From contig OZ242357.1 in NCBI GenBank assembly GCA_965208815.1, positions 2,232,001-2,296,000 on the forward strand: 64,000 nucleotides of DNA, written 5' to 3'. The position numbers and the translations under genes were made by a program. Source of the stretch: Bin55 sp009840545 (GTDB lineage: Bacteria > Pseudomonadota > Gammaproteobacteria > Pseudomonadales > Azotimanducaceae). Shown here one piece after another: positions 19,301-26,440 of the stretch. Positions within the stretch are counted from its first letter, which is position 1; every line of letters begins with the position of its first letter. The notes beneath the pieces are model-generated. The model was not told where the DNA came from. It ran no database searches and worked only from the letters and a program-made list of their open reading frames with translations.

Positions 19301-20065
19301 CGTCAGCGCGTACAGTCCGTCGAACCGCAGCTCCGTCGCGTCGTACGCTCGCCACGCGTGATCCCGCGCCCGCTCGTAGTCCTCCGCCTTCAAGGCCCAC
19401 TCCGCCACCCGCACCAGCTGACGGAAGTGCCGCGGCGACTCCGGGTCCGGCCGGTACAGCTCCAGCGCGCGCTCCGGATGACCCAGCACCGCCAGCGTGA
19501 TCGCCGCACGGTTCTTGAACTCCTGGTCGCGGTCCCGCGCCAGATCCACCAGTCCCTCCACGTTCCGACGGTCCACGCCGATCATCGACAGCCGGATCCG
19601 GATGAACTCCCGCTCCTCCGCAAGCTCCGTGCCGTCCAGCGCCTTCCGGTACCACTCCGTCGCCCCCGACTCGTCGCCGCCCGCGTCCAGCAAACGCGCC
19701 TTCAGCAGCGTCCCGTCCACCGTCTCCGACAGCTCCAGTCCCCTGTCCACGCTCTCCAGCGCGCTCTCCCGGTCACCGTACTGCCAATGCAGGTGCGCCT
19801 GCGACAGCCGCGCCTTCGAACGCTCCAGAGCCGGCCGCCCCGCGTCCGACGCCACCGCCTCCAGCAACTCCAGCGCGCCCTCCACGCTCTTCGTCTCCAT
19901 CACCCAGTGGCTGTACACCTCGTCCACCAGACCCACCTCCAGACGGCCCGGTCCCGCGTTCGACGATCCCAGGGCCACCATCGGGTCGACCTGCGCCCAC
20001 GCGCATGCCGCGCACAGCGTGAAAATGGCAATAAGCTGAAGTTTCAAAAAATACGGTTTGTTCAT
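13382..20065 (-). CDS. Giant exported TPR protein 2 (2,227 aa), paralogue of the adjacent gene
   Basis: Starts MNKPYFLKLQLIAIFTLCAA with a Sec signal peptide cleaved after AWA (about residue 24). Residues about 10-972 are TPR-like helical repeats almost identical to those of the neighbouring giant. Residues about 973-2227 are a diverged version of the neighbour's C-terminal half, still alignable (for example RDFRTYYEMLMQGLIATWP and LARFSRLSHLSQLLRRLC) and ending ILRLENSYESIEVVGGL. Its own segment near residue 1010-1045 is acidic (EETDEEEAG). The ATG at 20063-20065 is the only start that keeps a complete signal peptide. It follows the VWA gene after 219 bases, so it may have its own promoter, and is followed by a strong hairpin. 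No enzymatic motif is visible; the role is unknown. Confidence 0.85.
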   Translation of the reverse strand: MNKPYFLKLQLIAIFTLCAACAWAQVDPMVALGSSNAGPGRLEVGLVDEVYSHWVMETKSVEGALELLEAVASDAGRPALERSKARLSQAHLHWQYGDRESALESVDRGLELSETVDGTLLKARLLDAGGDESGATEWYRKALDGTELAEEREFIRIRLSMIGVDRRNVEGLVDLARDRDQEFKNRAAITLAVLGHPERALELYRPDPESPRHFRQLVRVAEWALKAEDYERARDHAWRAYDATELRFDGLYALTLVDEAYRGEGRMDDLVLELESRGTANEDLLDLRIDLLIDLERYDDAIDLFHAINRDTSDVEARMRLIQIYDTAGKSSEMVSEYENLIETEPTVVQWYVGLASYYINVAEPERALGVWERFAESNRDLVEVLVLGGEFMNQMGYVSEAVAMVEGHAASHGPSVAGNVFLFETHFARGREAEAESAVEELWSSLPPDSGDLRVVADSFERLRKYERALDVYEAIREHEGKLGYDDRMRLAWLHNVVGNQERALELWREIWVAEEAPARRSFAESQLLQIAAELNALADIAVELEGKLYSGEADRNEMNLLVRIYTEVGDSFSATEIVQEFARSTDMPEVEKLRQLGLVYLQLQEYSKYDEVLRRLEQIDPEHRLEHIQNIVLNLLAYDLAEGTNERYEDIKHWLEELRRYDAEAVSGEFEASVLSMGNFTEEAIESYRRALIEQPEHSDNLLLMADLMKEDERTMEAVALLQYVAEHASDDNEFVVAVDGIINMVGQRLFGQQLSMEVEAVFRWTHRVILERITGREDKFYLYTLLAEIAQETNDREGEFAAMENSVSEAGIRRLAVLREIVTMATPNAGFFSIYRNEGDPDRQLTYGRRLIGLRQQLPPEVYISVARTLLTRGDTVGAERSLSLVRDITGQIDVVKTKADLFLAAGYSKQALASYSQALTVNRNSLELQFKTAALREGNGQLDVANALYASALDKVMRGLPAALHAAPPSGRNASSMSMAVSGGMVVSMSSARGVNTGVSRDFRTYYEMLMQGLIATWPSSEEDQQRVLGEFLEMFNEEFDKAIAIVEEESAEVTEEAETDEEEAGSISLARFSRLSHLSQLLRRLCFAINQMDISEQLDLRLLEHFVEDEDYIATLRNHYTKIGIEIDPTLADALEEEESDTYPEDATRVERELLIAIDGPQLEKLVRLGRIAEYPQPVERLFRDFLREENYNVLRYASIALEDADYTRLLNMAIPMLQEEPADLMRFLLNDPIFLLEIEERIGDRVVTLDSAFLKNPEVQHAIQRFGFLGTAGLWFYVNKRGNPDEMVMVFEQIVKGVRANQFSLALDLFSIHAHLLQTSLNEELQARVMEATKELLQKVDLQDEFMRRYAMYMIYNFKVAPENVDLFLDIVNHYYAVAPESDSASPTLKSFYEGSVDEAFDALVEIYRENPDVGFYTNESLYTVFGSQYLQALQEIRDGKMDDVELAKWFLQTSSRTYEDHDVIPDVEERLNLLTGLFERFPEDKELALLILGGKVGSQQMNGLLGHLQDYYKIDRTEESIRMAYYLTALEDEMYDQALAIALDGGPDLRHPLIREGILDRNDSAEAFDYFDPAAILSIVRGNDPFNRMMRSGFMPEGLESMIARIQDQVAEGPLDEEQAKNLVRSLWRGVQAASIGDAASGFYGTRNFLPTLLLWPSQGSPSMDAMYLSLGVSYFAMGSEEESLEDEEQEPTLFETLVSSAPLGEELELLMNSLSQSEQLRFDSLHDLVSTAYREYPEQLSKRIGELSSKVVEGSASDLDFMFWMRLVLDSEVSLTKEESEAFVSRVQGMKSPIDQQLSKFATLLSKQGHFDHAVDCYELLAVRRAQLNEFAPSGRIVIPGSSGNGQSTSILDLIEEASNHLPKEKLQTFVHRVVSLVQPFRDTPEFRSVWEAFAIKAFAIAYELPEVLENLNKHIPNVDRSGDVVQGFDGVRLVELVRLHHLLGNSREADRLSRIFFTTESASMSTQLTKLESVSPRMLGLGSTYQSLSNVQSLCGLLGLSIPGMSSSVVVINAPSVPTSGELFVFLLSETLNFDDSASVDSTADAFLDWLNDDDIEQSSVINGLTKITSVLVSRKELDRAQRIGDRIQSWLLRQPVEQVDSELVRSLALMGSTTQLLIDPKIAQIVFDDSLLDAEQELEFVKLLQGQLGSPTLVSSIRHIDLETAGLSLLQGLRPIVEEANDVEFLKELDARILRLENSYESIEVVGGLDLETVESS
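17148..20039. repeat. 2.9-kb near-identical block, copy B (N-terminal half of TPR giant 2)
   Basis: Second copy of the block at 10171-13062, collinear and indel-free. It encodes the signal peptide core plus about 960 residues of TPR-like repeats. The coding strand uses mostly G-ending codons (GCG, GAG, CTG, GTG, CGG), unlike the surrounding genes. Confidence 0.95.
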
Positions 20066-20284
20066 AGTCTTGTGATGTGTTTAGTTGCTATGGGTGAAGA
20101 GTCGGGGCAACCACCTTGTGCAAATGCGCCAACTCAGGTAGCAGATTTCAGTCCAAAGAATAGCCACTTTTCTGAAGCCACAGCCGAACTGCTAGGAGAC
20201 TTTGTTGCCCATCGAGGGACCCAACAATGAAGAACTATTGCTTCTCGCAGATGAAGAGAGTCTCAGTGTGTTCTTGCGGCATCA

Positions 20285-22777
20285 TCACTCTCGTGGCCAA
20301 CGTCTATAAAGAATATCGCCTAAGTAGAGAAGAATGGCCAGCAGCAACAGCCAAGGCCAAATCTGCACGACGACAAAAGAAAGCTCGCCTGAACTAACGC
20401 TTGCCAAGGCAATGGAGTCGTCGTCCAACTCTAGGAGACTTTGTCCCCCTGTCGCCTCAGACAATCCAACAAGATCCAGGGCATCCATTGGATCTACCTG
20501 GTTTTCTTGAACTTCGTCGGATATTGCCAAACTAGCGCTTCTCCAAACTGAGCTTTCCACTCCGGCAGAAACCCCAATCAATAGGTCTTCATCCGAATTG
20601 GAATACATATCTAGCTCAAAAAGGCCAGGAGCAGTTTCTGTAAAAGAGTAGATCTGTTCGTCAGCCAAGGTAGAGTCCAGATTGTAGAGTTGAGCTTCCG
20701 GGATGAGTGCTTCATTTGGCGAAACTCGATTGGCCAGAACAGTTGTCTTACCAAAGCGCCGTTGTGTGTCAATCTCAAAGCTATTCGTAAACGAAGCGTT
20801 ACGCCGCACAATTCGACCAAGAAACTCTGGATACTCTTCCCAGCCAGCCCAGTTGCGTGTACCTTCTCCGACAGGTTCGGTCATTAAAGTGGTGACTCGC
20901 CCCAATCCATAACGCCAAGTTGCTAATACCGGATGCTCGGTATCTGAAACTTCCACGAGCACTTCCGCGCCGTCTCGTGCCTCAACTTCGACATAACCAT
21001 TGAGAGCAGGAACATCATCGGATTGGACCTCGCCCCACCAACCTTGGCCACGACTGGTTTCCAAATCAAACATTCCTCTCTTGTACATGGGAGACTTTTT
21101 CGTGGAAGTCTGTTTGAAAATCATTTCAACTAGCTGAAATTGATTTCCTACTGCGTAGAACCGGCCACCGCCCCAATTAGCAATATCGGACATAATCAGA
21201 TTGTGTCCGCCCTGTCCTACCAAGATGGTGGAAACCGTAATTCGATCTCGGTTGATTCTTCGGGTCATTGACTCGTATGGGGAATTTTCCACACCAGCAT
21301 CCGTTATGAGAACGATATGCTTGAAACGGGTATTTACGTTCTTCAAGCCATAGTAGGCTTCCTGGATGGCTGGAAACAAGATAGTCCCGCCGATTGCCTT
21401 CATTCGACCAATTGCACGGTCGATTTCGATCTTGTTGGTTGCCGGTTGCATCGGAACCGCCCAGTGCTTGTTTCCGTAGAACTCAACAATCCCTATGCGG
21501 TCATGCGGCTTCATTCGACGGACCGCGATTCTCGCAATGTGCTTAGCTAGTTCGATACGTGTTCCAGCCATGGATCCCGATGTGTCCAAAATGATTGCAA
21601 GACCGACACTGGGGTCGATCTTGTCCTGATCGCCTGGAATATCAACGGGGAAGAGATCGGTTAGCGGAGAGTCGTGATACCCACCATCTCCAAATGCCGC
21701 TTCACCTCCACTGTGGATCAAACCTAGACCGTCGTTGCTAACAGCGTCTGCGATTCTGTTCTGTACACTCTCTTGAATGACACTCGTCGGGGCATCGTCG
21801 AGCATGACAACATCGTAATTCGACAAATCCACATCGTCCGAGAGCGATGACGCAACCGGTGCGTCAATTTCGAATCCTACACCTAGCAGGTCCGACAGAG
21901 GTTTGTCCGCTCCAGACTGCCGGTTGCCCAAGTACAGTACACGAATGGGGTCTTGAACGGAAACGACGTGTCGCCACTCATTGTTGGTCAGATCATAATC
22001 AAGGTTTTCAGGTGCGGAAATCTCGACTACCACCTCCATAAACCCTGGTTCTTCAGCTTTGAACTCGAGCTCTACAATCTCTCGACCGTCACTGGCAAGG
22101 TCATCGAGTTGGGCGATTGCTTCACCGTCGTGAACTGCCTTCACCGACATTTCAGGGGCAGTTCCAATGACTTCAACGAAAAGTGAGACATTCTCGCCCG
22201 GTCGAACGTCAGTCGATCGAACATCGCTGATATACACGTCGGGAGTTGGATCAATAGAAATACTGTGTACGGGGATTTCTCGTTCTCTTATAAGATCGAA
22301 TGCCCGTCCCCAATGGCGATCTGTGGACAATCCATCCGACACAACGGTAACCGAACCGCTAACCCCAAATGGAATGGACTGGGCGGCAATTTCAAGTGCA
22401 TCTCCTAAAGGAGACTTCTCGTCGGCGTTCATATGAACAAAATTTGGCGTGTCGACTGCTTTTTCGCTTCCGCCAACTTGCACAACACTCACCGAACCCT
22501 CTCCGCTAAATTCTCCGATTACATCTTCGGCCATCTCCACTGCACGGGCTTTATTCTCCTCTGACAGACTGTCTGATTGATCCAAGACGATTGCGTAATG
22601 CCTATTCGGCAGATTGGAGACAACCACCGGTTGCATCAGTCCTACAACTAAGGAGAGAAACACAAGTGTTCGAATAACGCCGTGCAACACTCGTTTGGGA
22701 CGAGTTGGGAAAAACCAAAGAGCAGGAACAAGAACCGCAAGCACGGCAAACAGTGGATAGTTGAACGAAAGTTCCAT
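20285..22777 (-). CDS. Membrane protein with two VWA domains and a GATase-like domain
   Basis: An 830-residue membrane protein of the BatA/VWA kind found beside MoxR ATPases. Order: two N-terminal membrane segments (about 5-22 and 32-52), a first VWA domain with DQSDS at 66-70, a beta-rich part, a class I glutamine-amidotransferase-like fold (about 275-380, IRVLYLGNR to SGGEAAFGDGGYHDSPL) without an obvious catalytic Cys, a second VWA domain with an intact DTSGS metal site at 398-402 (later GGT and TDAG), and a C-terminal membrane helix before RRWPRE. The ATG at 22775-22777 overlaps the previous stop as TAATG; the open frame extends 87 bases upstream into the preceding gene but has no family support. 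It probably presents metal-dependent protein-binding domains in the periplasm, working with MoxR, DUF58 and the BatA-like neighbour. Confidence 0.85.
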   Translation of the reverse strand: MELSFNYPLFAVLAVLVPALWFFPTRPKRVLHGVIRTLVFLSLVVGLMQPVVVSNLPNRHYAIVLDQSDSLSEENKARAVEMAEDVIGEFSGEGSVSVVQVGGSEKAVDTPNFVHMNADEKSPLGDALEIAAQSIPFGVSGSVTVVSDGLSTDRHWGRAFDLIREREIPVHSISIDPTPDVYISDVRSTDVRPGENVSLFVEVIGTAPEMSVKAVHDGEAIAQLDDLASDGREIVELEFKAEEPGFMEVVVEISAPENLDYDLTNNEWRHVVSVQDPIRVLYLGNRQSGADKPLSDLLGVGFEIDAPVASSLSDDVDLSNYDVVMLDDAPTSVIQESVQNRIADAVSNDGLGLIHSGGEAAFGDGGYHDSPLTDLFPVDIPGDQDKIDPSVGLAIILDTSGSMAGTRIELAKHIARIAVRRMKPHDRIGIVEFYGNKHWAVPMQPATNKIEIDRAIGRMKAIGGTILFPAIQEAYYGLKNVNTRFKHIVLITDAGVENSPYESMTRRINRDRITVSTILVGQGGHNLIMSDIANWGGGRFYAVGNQFQLVEMIFKQTSTKKSPMYKRGMFDLETSRGQGWWGEVQSDDVPALNGYVEVEARDGAEVLVEVSDTEHPVLATWRYGLGRVTTLMTEPVGEGTRNWAGWEEYPEFLGRIVRRNASFTNSFEIDTQRRFGKTTVLANRVSPNEALIPEAQLYNLDSTLADEQIYSFTETAPGLFELDMYSNSDEDLLIGVSAGVESSVWRSASLAISDEVQENQVDPMDALDLVGLSEATGGQSLLELDDDSIALASVSSGELSFVVVQIWPWLLLLAILLYLGDILYRRWPRE

Positions 22778-24489
22778 TACGGCATCAATCCCCTCTGATA
22801 CAGGTACCACTCCAAACCGAGAAGAAGTACAGCCAGCAATGCCAGCCATGTCGCAATGCCCCATGCGGATTGAGCATTGGATGTCTCCATCACTGCGTCA
22901 GTCAAATTCTGAGAACCCGCTCGAACAGCTGTTGAAGGATCGAGGAGGGACACTTGCAGTGAACTTCCGTCGCGAAGCTCGAGTGTTCCCGCCTCGTTTC
23001 TTACGTACGATGCACCAATTGCATATTCCGCCAGCAAATCGGAGCTAGCAAGCGAAGAACCTGATGTCTGCTCAACTGGTTGTCGGCCAGCGGCCAAATA
23101 AGCGTACCACGCCTCTTGGTCGGCTAAGTAACGAATAGACTTCGAAACGAAAATTGGAAAACTCAAGCTATCCTTGAAGTTGAAACTCTCGCTTACTAGC
23201 TCGCTCCATACTGAAATATAGCGCATGTCTGAATCTTTGAGCTCTATTCTTATCTCTTCATTCAATTCAGTAGCCATCGCAACCGAATCGATTTCTGCGA
23301 GACCAAGGTCGGCTACGCTTTGATGCAGGGCTTCTCTCGCATCCAGCTCGCCTGTATAACCTATGACGAACGCTTTTTCTTGGGCTCCCATTGTTGTCGC
23401 GCGTAAGTATGGAATTGACGACTCCAAGTCCGCCGGTCCAAGAATTGCGACACTTGCCCCCGATCCAACAATCTCGATTCCTTCATCTGCGTCTACTGCA
23501 CGTCGGATCGCTGTCGGTACGTCACTTCCGAGTCCGACCAAAATGCGTTCCTTTGTCGGAAGTGTTACCAGTGCCTCGTTATCGAATTCCAAGTCGTCGG
23601 GTTGTTCGATCGACACAGAGAACACCGAACCATCGGCCAATACGTCTCGAACCCGAAACTCATTTGAAGAGATCGACTCCAATCGTGCAGCGGCCAAGTC
23701 CTGCTCACCAATTTGCACTCGAAAGTCCTCGGGCTCGATAGCTAACCCTTCTGCGAGAATGCGAAACAACACATCCACCGTGTCCCATTCACCGGACAAC
23801 GGTTCAGCGATTCCAAGAGCAACAATTCCTCTGTTCTCAAAGTCGTCAAGAGTCTCGAACTTCCTTGAAACACTATAGCCGTCAGGAAGTCGATCCAAGA
23901 CGTGTTGGGATATCGGTGCTCCTCCATAGACGACAATGTTGACTTCATCGGGATAACTGTTGTTCCTGGGTAGGAGCCGAAGGAGCTCTTCAAGCGATGA
24001 ACTTGCTGCCACCGGCTCGAATTCATCCAATCGTCGCTCAAGAACAAGTTTCTCTTCCCCTGTGGCCAAGACTCGGACGTTTTGGGCACCTGACAAGAAC
24101 ACCTCGCGTGAATCCCGAGCGTATTTGGAGACGTCGTTTAGAAGCTGTCTTTTGGATTGTTGAAATGTATCACCAGAGGCTGCATGGGCTGAACCGTCGA
24201 TTACAAGCACATTGAATCCTGATGTGCGTTGCGCACCCGTCAGCGGTCCTCCAAAACCAATCCACAACAACCAGCAGATAAGCAAAGCCAGTAAGTAAGC
24301 CAACAAATGCCGAAACCTTTGACGCAGAACTCGCACGGGGGCCTCACGAACAGCGGCGGCCCAGAACATTGTTGTTGCGACGGGTAACTCGGTGTAGCGA
24401 ATTCGGAGTTGCTGCAGAAGAAACAGCAACCCTGCTAGAGCCAACAGGCCAAGACCAACTAGGAGAGGAGAGAGGTTGAAGAAACTCAT
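22777..24489 (-). CDS. BatA-like membrane protein with degenerate VWA-like domain
   Basis: 570 residues. It begins with the BatA-type double-transmembrane N-terminus (about 7-27, then LPVATTMFWAAAVREAP, then 62-79) that precedes VWA domains in MoxR-linked operons. The following domain looks like VWA but has DGSAH (98-102) in place of DxSxS, so metal binding may be lost or altered. The remainder is mainly beta/alpha periplasmic sequence, and a last membrane helix lies at about 540-560 (WGIATWLALLAVLLLGLEWY). It overlaps the DUF58 gene by 4 bp upstream (ATGA) and the VWA gene downstream (TAATG), so it is strongly coupled to both. Probably a structural partner in the membrane complex; no enzymatic role is seen. 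Confidence 0.78.
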   Translation of the reverse strand: MSFFNLSPLLVGLGLLALAGLLFLLQQLRIRYTELPVATTMFWAAAVREAPVRVLRQRFRHLLAYLLALLICWLLWIGFGGPLTGAQRTSGFNVLVIDGSAHAASGDTFQQSKRQLLNDVSKYARDSREVFLSGAQNVRVLATGEEKLVLERRLDEFEPVAASSSLEELLRLLPRNNSYPDEVNIVVYGGAPISQHVLDRLPDGYSVSRKFETLDDFENRGIVALGIAEPLSGEWDTVDVLFRILAEGLAIEPEDFRVQIGEQDLAAARLESISSNEFRVRDVLADGSVFSVSIEQPDDLEFDNEALVTLPTKERILVGLGSDVPTAIRRAVDADEGIEIVGSGASVAILGPADLESSIPYLRATTMGAQEKAFVIGYTGELDAREALHQSVADLGLAEIDSVAMATELNEEIRIELKDSDMRYISVWSELVSESFNFKDSLSFPIFVSKSIRYLADQEAWYAYLAAGRQPVEQTSGSSLASSDLLAEYAIGASYVRNEAGTLELRDGSSLQVSLLDPSTAVRAGSQNLTDAVMETSNAQSAWGIATWLALLAVLLLGLEWYLYQRGLMP

Positions 24490-25394
24490 ACCATCAAAGC
24501 TCCAGACTCAAACAGACCCGCGAGTTGATCCAATACGTCTTCGTCAGCGTTGAGACGAACTAGTCCAATTCCTTGTTCCGAGGAAAAGCTTGTAAGCTGC
24601 TGATTGAATTCATCGTAGATTCTTCGATAGCGATTAAGCACAGCTGGTTCAACGGATACATCAACCGCATCAGTTGTCTCGCAGTCTACTAGTCGAATGT
24701 CTCCCACCAATTCTTCGTTCTGTGTTGGATCACTGTCAATGTTCTTGACCAGTTGAACGAGAAGAATCTTATGTCTACATGTCTTGAGCGCATCGGTAAC
24801 GGCGTCCAATCCTTGTGGATCAAAGAAGTCAGAAAGGATCACGAGCAATCCGGGTCGGAGCTTTCTAAAAGCAAGTTGGTGAATGGACTGAGACAGTTGA
24901 GTGCCCTCTTGCTCTGACAAACTCACCATCCTTTGTCCAAGAAGCGTCAGCTGTCTTTTTCCTGCTATTGGCCTCGAGTGCATTTCCAGTTCATCGGAAA
25001 ACGACAACAACGCGACGACGTCATGTTGACTGAGTGCGATAGATGACAGAGCCAGTGCAGAACGCAAGGCAGCATGCACACGTGGAGCATCCTCAAGGAA
25101 CATGCTTCGTGAACGGTCGACAAGCAGATAGAGCGGAAGATCCTGGTATTCCTCGAAGACATGTACGAACAATCGACCGAGTCTTCGATAAATGTTCCAA
25201 TCTACAGCACGGAGATCATCACCTGCCACATATTGCTTGAAGTCCTTAAACTCCAAGCCGATTCCACGATCGTGCGTTACCTGCTCACCAAGTCGTCCTT
25301 GGCGGAGAAAGCGCTTGATCCTAAGATTAAATGTCTCTAAAGCGTCGAGAAACTCTGGATCGAAGAGTTCTTCGAACGTAAGTTGAACCGCCAC
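24486..25394 (-). CDS. DUF58 domain protein (MoxR-associated, VWA-like)
   Basis: A 302-residue cytoplasmic protein of the DUF58 family, almost always encoded next to MoxR. The family core is clear: GIGLEFKDFKQYVAGDDLRA, then VDWNIYRRLGRLFVHVFEE, then a VWA-like MIDAS motif DRSRS at 93-97. DUF58 proteins are thought to couple the AAA+ ATPase to membrane VWA partners. It starts 16 bases after the MoxR gene and overlaps the BatA-like gene by 4 bp, so all three are one operon. The match to the family is strong; the biochemical task here is unknown. Confidence 0.9.
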   Translation of the reverse strand: MAVQLTFEELFDPEFLDALETFNLRIKRFLRQGRLGEQVTHDRGIGLEFKDFKQYVAGDDLRAVDWNIYRRLGRLFVHVFEEYQDLPLYLLVDRSRSMFLEDAPRVHAALRSALALSSIALSQHDVVALLSFSDELEMHSRPIAGKRQLTLLGQRMVSLSEQEGTQLSQSIHQLAFRKLRPGLLVILSDFFDPQGLDAVTDALKTCRHKILLVQLVKNIDSDPTQNEELVGDIRLVDCETTDAVDVSVEPAVLNRYRRIYDEFNQQLTSFSSEQGIGLVRLNADEDVLDQLAGLFESGALMV

Positions 25395-25410
25395 GTTCCT
25401 TGCTCAGCGC

Positions 25411-26436
25411 TTAGTCAACCGATCTCGGTAACTTTACCTGTTCAAGAATGTCCTCAATGATGCTGTCGGGCGTAACATTGCTAGCCTGTGCTTGGAAGTT
25501 GAGGATAATGCGATGTCGCAGCACGGGATATGCAACTGCCTTGATATCGTCTGTACTGATAGAGAAACGATCGTTCAGGATTGCTTGGACCTTTGCAGCT
25601 AGCATCAGTCCCTGAACTCCCCTAGGACTAGATCCAAGAGAAACGTAGGCACTGGACTTGTCCGTTGCATATGCGCTATTGGGTTGTGTTGCCATCACTA
25701 GTCGAATTGCGTAGGTCTTTGCGTTGGTCGGTACCGCTACCGATCGAGCAATTTCGCGGAGCTTAACTATTTCCGCTCCATCCGTGATGTGGCTAATCTC
25801 GACTTCTTCAGTTCCAGTTGTCCGGTCAATAATTTCGTAATACTCGTTCTCCTGGGGATAGTCCACCAAGAGTTTGAACAAAAAGCGGTCGAGCTGAGCT
25901 TCCGGAAGTGGATAGGTCCCTTCCTGCTCCACAGGATTCTGCGTTGCCATCACGCAATACGGCTCGTCCAGATGAAGTGTCCTATTGCCGACGGTGACCT
26001 GACGTTCCTGCATGGCTTCGAGTAACGCGGATTGAGTCTTGGGGGTTGCCCGGTTGATCTCATCTGCGAGGATAAGATTTGCAATGAGAGGGCCCTCTTG
26101 AAAACTCAGTTCATGGGCTCCGCTCGCGGTTTCGGTCAGAACCATCGTTCCCTGTATGTCTGCGGGCATCATGTCAGGCGTGAACTGAATTCTCGAGAAC
26201 TTTACGCTAACTGCATCGCTCAAGCAACGAACGAGCATGGTCTTGCCAAGTCCAGGTACACCTTCCAACAACACGTGCCCACCAGCCATTAAAGCCGTAA
26301 GTACGCCGTCGACGACTGTGGGCTGGCCCACCATCATCTTGCTCACCTCGGTCCGAATCTGTTCGAACACCGATTTGAAATGCGCCGCTTGTTCAGCGGC
26401 GCGGGAATCTACACTTGTAGTTGCTTGTTCTGCCAT
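25411..26436 (-). CDS. MoxR family AAA+ ATPase
   Basis: 341 residues with Walker A GVPGLGKT at 59-66 and Walker B LILADE ending at Asp125-Glu126, followed by INRATPKTQSALLEAMQE, the usual MoxR signature, and sensor-1 region VMATQNPVEQEGTYPLPEAQ. MoxR ATPases act as chaperones in maturation or remodelling of specific complexes, such as methanol dehydrogenase or CO dehydrogenase, and in envelope stress responses. It lies 4 bases after the preceding membrane protein gene and 16 before DUF58. In this locus it is the probable energy source of the complex formed by the BatA-like and VWA proteins; its clients may be the exported TPR giants or the secreted paralogues, which is inference. Confidence 0.93.
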   Translation of the reverse strand: MAEQATTSVDSRAAEQAAHFKSVFEQIRTEVSKMMVGQPTVVDGVLTALMAGGHVLLEGVPGLGKTMLVRCLSDAVSVKFSRIQFTPDMMPADIQGTMVLTETASGAHELSFQEGPLIANLILADEINRATPKTQSALLEAMQERQVTVGNRTLHLDEPYCVMATQNPVEQEGTYPLPEAQLDRFLFKLLVDYPQENEYYEIIDRTTGTEEVEISHITDGAEIVKLREIARSVAVPTNAKTYAIRLVMATQPNSAYATDKSSAYVSLGSSPRGVQGLMLAAKVQAILNDRFSISTDDIKAVAYPVLRHRIILNFQAQASNVTPDSIIEDILEQVKLPRSVD

Positions 26437-26440
26437 TCAA

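Noticed and set aside
13382..20065. Treating the two giant TPR genes as a simple recent tandem duplication
   Set aside because: Their C-terminal halves are clearly diverged and their flanks differ; only the N-terminal block is nearly identical, which fits gene conversion better than whole-gene duplication.
17159..20230. A 1,023-codon open frame antisense to TPR giant 2
   Set aside because: Same cause as the first; it mirrors the duplicated block, and only its tail differs.
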